Origin: Drosophila miranda
Lineage: Eukaryota > Arthropoda > Insecta > Diptera > Drosophilidae
Length of the DNA stretch: 64,000 bases
Direction: 5' to 3'
Assembly (NCBI RefSeq): GCF_003369915.1
Contig: NC_046675.1
Coordinates: 32,511,001-32,575,000 of the forward strand
The notes beneath the pieces were generated by a model that ran no database searches, was not told the DNA's origin, and worked only from the letters and a program-made list of their open reading frames with translations. Both the position numbers and the translations under genes were made by a program. Below, piece by piece: positions 60,809 through 64,000 of the stretch (positions within the stretch are counted from its first letter, which is position 1; the number at the start of each line of letters is the position of its first letter).

Positions 60809-62456
60809 ATGGTGGCACAAATATTCCTACTGGTGATATGCTTCATCTGCCTCAAGCAGTATGCCAAAGGGGAATTCCAGTGAGTAAATTCCATCGGGAT
60901 TATCTATCTATAATGAATGTATTCCAAATCCAATCTTCAGACAAAGTCTAGCCATCACAGACATTCTGCCGGAGGACATCAAACGATATGACAAGATGCG
61001 ACCCCCCAAGAAGGAGGGACAGCCCACGATAGTCTATTTCCATGTGACGGTAATGGGCCTGGACTCCATCGATGAGAACTCCATGACCTATGTGGCGGAT
61101 GTGTTCTTTGCCCAGACCTGGAAGGATCATCGCCTGCGTCTGCCCGAGAACATGACCCAGGAGTATCGTCTTCTGGAAGTCGATTGGCTGAAGAACATGT
61201 GGCGTCCGGATTCGTTTTTCAAGAATGCCAAGTCGGTCACCTTCCAGACAATGACCATTCCCAATCACTATATGTGGCTGTACAAGGACAAGACGATCCT
61301 GTACATGGTCAAGCTGACCCTTAAGCTATCGTGCATCATGAACTTTGCCATCTATCCGCACGACACCCAGGAGTGCAAGCTGCAAATGGAGAGCCGTAAG
61401 TCGCGGCGTGCCCTTCCATAGAAGTCTTTACTTTAAGGTCTTTCCTCTACCCTCAGTATCCCACACCACAGATGATCTGATCTTCCAATGGGACCCCACA
61501 ACTCCTCTGGTGGTGGACGAGAACATAGAGCTGCCACAAGTGGCGCTTATACGCAACGAAACGGCGGACTGTACGCAAGTCTATTCCACGGGTAACTTCA
61601 CCTGCTTGGAGGTGGTCTTCACATTGAAGCGGCGTCTCGTGTACTACGTTTTCAACACCTATATACCCACCTGCATGATCGTGATCATGTCGTGGGTGTC
61701 CTTCTGGATTAAGCCAGAGGCGGCTCCTGCCAGGGTCACGCTCGGGGTCACTTCCCTCCTCACACTCTCCACGCAACACGCCAAGTCGCAGTCCTCGCTG
61801 CCGCCTGTCTCCTACTTGAAAGCCGTGGATGCCTTCATGTCCGTCTGTACGGTGTTCGTGTTCATGGCTCTCATGGAGTACTGCCTGATCAACATTGTCC
61901 TGAGCGACACGCCCATACCCAAGCCCATTGCCTATCCGCCCAAGCCAGTGGCTGGCGAGGGGGCGGCCAAAAAGGATCCTGAATCGGGCGCGGGCGGGGG
62001 AGGAGGTGGTGGCAATCCTCCTGCGGGCAGTAAGCCCACTATGCTGCCACTGGCCGATGAAAAGATGGAGAAAATTGAAAAGATATTCGATGAGATGACC
62101 AAAAACAGGAGGGTAAATACTCACAGATACTTTTCCCCTAAAGATCTCTCATGGTTGTGGCCATTCCGTAGATTGTGACCACCACACGCCGTGTGGTGCG
62201 ACCGCCCCTGGATGCCGATGGTCCCTGGATACCCCGCCAGGAGTCGCGCATCATCCTGACGCCTGGCATTGCTGCTCATCCGCCGCCACCGCCGCCGCCG
62301 CCAGTGGAGCCGGAACTGCCGAAGCCCAAGCTGACGCCCGCCCAGGAGCGGCTCAAGCGGGCGATCTACATCGATCGGACATCGCGGGTCCTGTTTCCGG
62401 CGCTCTTTGCCAGCCTCAATGGCATCTATTGGTGTGTGTTCTACGAGTATCTGTAA
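60809..62456 (+). CDS. Cys-loop ligand-gated anion channel subunit
   Basis: Four exons: 60809..60879, 60941..61395, 61457..62112, 62172..62456, giving 488 residues. It has a signal peptide (about 1-22). The Cys-loop pair is C155/C169, and a second pair C214/C225 is typical of glutamate-, histamine- and glycine-gated anion channels. M1 starts near 237. The PAR motif before M2 (266-268) and the VTSLLTLSTQ pore mark chloride selectivity. The M3-M4 loop is rich in Pro and Gly, with a run of Gly and a run of eight Pro. The protein ends right after M4. The channel sits in neuronal or epithelial plasma membrane; the ligand is not evident. Among fly genes CG12344 is the likely ortholog, which I cannot verify here. 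Failure to splice at 62112 would give a truncated tail. Confidence 0.93.
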
Positions 62457-62890
62457 TATGTGACAGGCACTCCTCTCAGTGTCCTCCTGGTCCCCCCTCT
62501 CTCTGTACATATGCTCGCTCTTAAACGTTGATTGTTCGCATATATATCGCATATATCGTATATATATCTCTTAAATCTTAAGCTTTCAGGCGCACAGAAG
62601 CTTTAAGTCGTATGAATTTTAAAACATAGACAAAATATTGTTGGAAACACCACACACACTCTGAAGATATGAATAATATTGGTATTATTATTAATTATTA
62701 TTATAATCGATAAACAATACAATTCCTGCAACAAGCTTCATGTTTCAGAGATCCAGTTCCAGTGACGTTGTAGCTGCTGTAGAATTAAGCGGAAAACATG
62801 ATTACTTCTAATTAATTTATGTCTCAAACAAACAAATGCTTTTAATTGTAAATAAATAGAGAGAAAAATCATACCCCAACGGAGTTTCAT
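62457..62890. other. 3' flank of the channel gene
   Basis: A probable 3' UTR with an AATAAA at 62851-62856. No further gene is seen. Confidence 0.5.
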
Positions 62891-62969
62891 TGGGAGAGAG
62901 AGAGAGACAAAAAGTGTCCATATTTCTGCAGCGCTGATGATATCCCACCCTGAGACGGCTAAGATACTC

Positions 62970-63018
<49 letters not shown>

Positions 63019-63181
63019 GAGAGAGAAATAAAGAGTCCACCTCTCTGCTGCGCTGATGATAACCCACCGTTGGACGGCTAAGCTACTCTTTAAGAGAGAG
63101 AGACAGAGAGAGAGAGAGAAATAAAGAGTCCACCTCTCTGCTGCGCTGATGATAACCCACCGTTGGACGGCTAAGGTACTC

Positions 63182-63234
<53 letters not shown>

Positions 63235-63316
63235 ACCCACCTCTCTGCTGCGCTAATGATAACCCACCGTTGGATGGCTAAGCTACAATGTAAGAGAGAG
63301 ATGGAGAGAGAGTATG
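62891..63316. repeat. GA-rich minisatellite with ~90-120-bp units
   Basis: Four copies of a unique core (about 60 nt, with CTCTGCTGCGCTGATGATAA and ACGGCTAAGCTACTCT) start near 62909, 63029, 63122 and 63231. They are separated by GA runs of 25-55 nt. The middle two cores are almost identical; the outer two are diverged. Confidence 0.92.
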
Positions 63317-64000
63317 GTGTTTCTTCATTCTTTTGTTATAATATTGATCTAATCGAAAGGTCTATTTATGTTGTTGCGAAATGTGCTCAGAATAGGTTCC
63401 ACAATTTTCAAAAGTAAAGCCGCTATATCTTTTCAACCAAACCACCGATTTTGATGAAATATTTCTTATGTCATAGATTCATTAATTCTTAATGAAACAA
63501 AAAAGTTTGCGATCCCTGGAACATGTATTTATGACCCTTTTTTTGGTTTTCGGAAATGATTCCTCATGGTCGTTACACGAAAATTAAGCTTCGGAGTAAG
63601 CTTTTGCTGGGCTTTCCTTGTAACGGTAGTACACGCCGATTCAAACAGCTGTTTGAAAAGCCCTTGTCTTAGCTTAAAGCTTACAGCCATGCCATGCAAT
63701 GAACTCTAACGATAGGTACCTCTCTTGATAGACCCCCTCTTTACCCTAACAATTTTTTATGGCCCTTTGGCATTATATTTTTCCAACATTTTCTCAGCCA
63801 TTAGGCCCAAGGGGGCCGCATACCCATTCATTTATTAACACTCTTCTTCGTTAGACGTTGGACGATTTTTTCGCGCTGCTTTTTCTTTCCAAAAGGTGTC
63901 AACATTTGGACAAACAATGGAACTTGCTTGGGTTTCGTTTCTACTGGTTGGAGAGTGTGTGGAGGGTCGGGCTTTATGAATACCCAATTAATTATGTTGG
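63317..64000. other. AT-rich end of window
   Basis: No gene, RNA or clear repeat can be supported in this last segment. Confidence 0.5.

Noticed and set aside
1-64000. CRISPR arrays, bacterial operons, tRNA genes and known fly microRNAs
   Set aside because: The sequence is eukaryotic. No tRNA T-loop/anticodon pattern or microRNA mature sequence that I could recall was found by eye; a covariance-model scan would be needed to be sure.

Overview
The window looks like Drosophila chromosomal DNA. The evidence is short introns of 50-70 nt with GTRAGT donors, recognisable fly proteins (128up, Nup58, Vha13), DRE and Ohler-type core promoter motifs, and abundant simple repeats. The species cannot be fixed from sequence alone; it is a Sophophora-like fly rather than certainly D. 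melanogaster.

Layout. (1) 0-16.8 kb is a tandem cluster of SLC22 (organic cation/carnitine-type) major-facilitator transporters: a 5'-truncated copy (1.46-2.62 kb), three intact genes on + (4.31-6.18, 6.73-8.69 and 9.85-11.73 kb), and one intact gene on - (13.12-15.54 kb) with its TATA box and 5' UTR exon near 16.7 kb. A small two-helix membrane protein gene sits at 0.55 kb. (2) 16.8-31.7 kb is about 15 kb with no supportable gene, only simple repeats and promoter-like GC/GA-rich patches. (3) 31.8-40.3 kb is one 15-exon anoctamin (TMEM16) gene on -, with a four-helix membrane protein gene nested on + in its second-to-last large intron. (4) 40.5-44.7 kb is a repeat-rich block bounded by diverged direct repeats. 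It holds a long inverted repeat (arms about 500 bp, each with ~115-120-bp tandem units), broken copies of one gene's last exon outside each arm, and an intact V-ATPase G subunit gene (Vha13). (5) 45.2-55.8 kb holds Nup58 (+), the DRG-type GTPase 128up (-), and a tandem duplication that copied 128up exon 1 plus most of a FAM234/ITFG3-like gene. The proximal FAM234 copy is broken and the distal one is intact. Between the two units the copied 128up exon 1 is joined in frame to a piece of a GPI1/PIG-Q gene. (6) 60.8-62.5 kb encodes a Cys-loop ligand-gated anion channel, followed by a GA-rich minisatellite.

How the parts relate. The genes form no single pathway. The common theme is local duplication: paralog expansion with intron turnover and apparent gene conversion in the SLC22 cluster, a tandem duplication that made a pseudogene and a chimeric reading frame, and an inverted duplication with the shape of a hairpin-RNA locus or a foldback element. 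The inverted repeat at 41.9-43.1 kb and the 128up/PIG-Q chimera at 51.8-52.2 kb most deserve follow-up.
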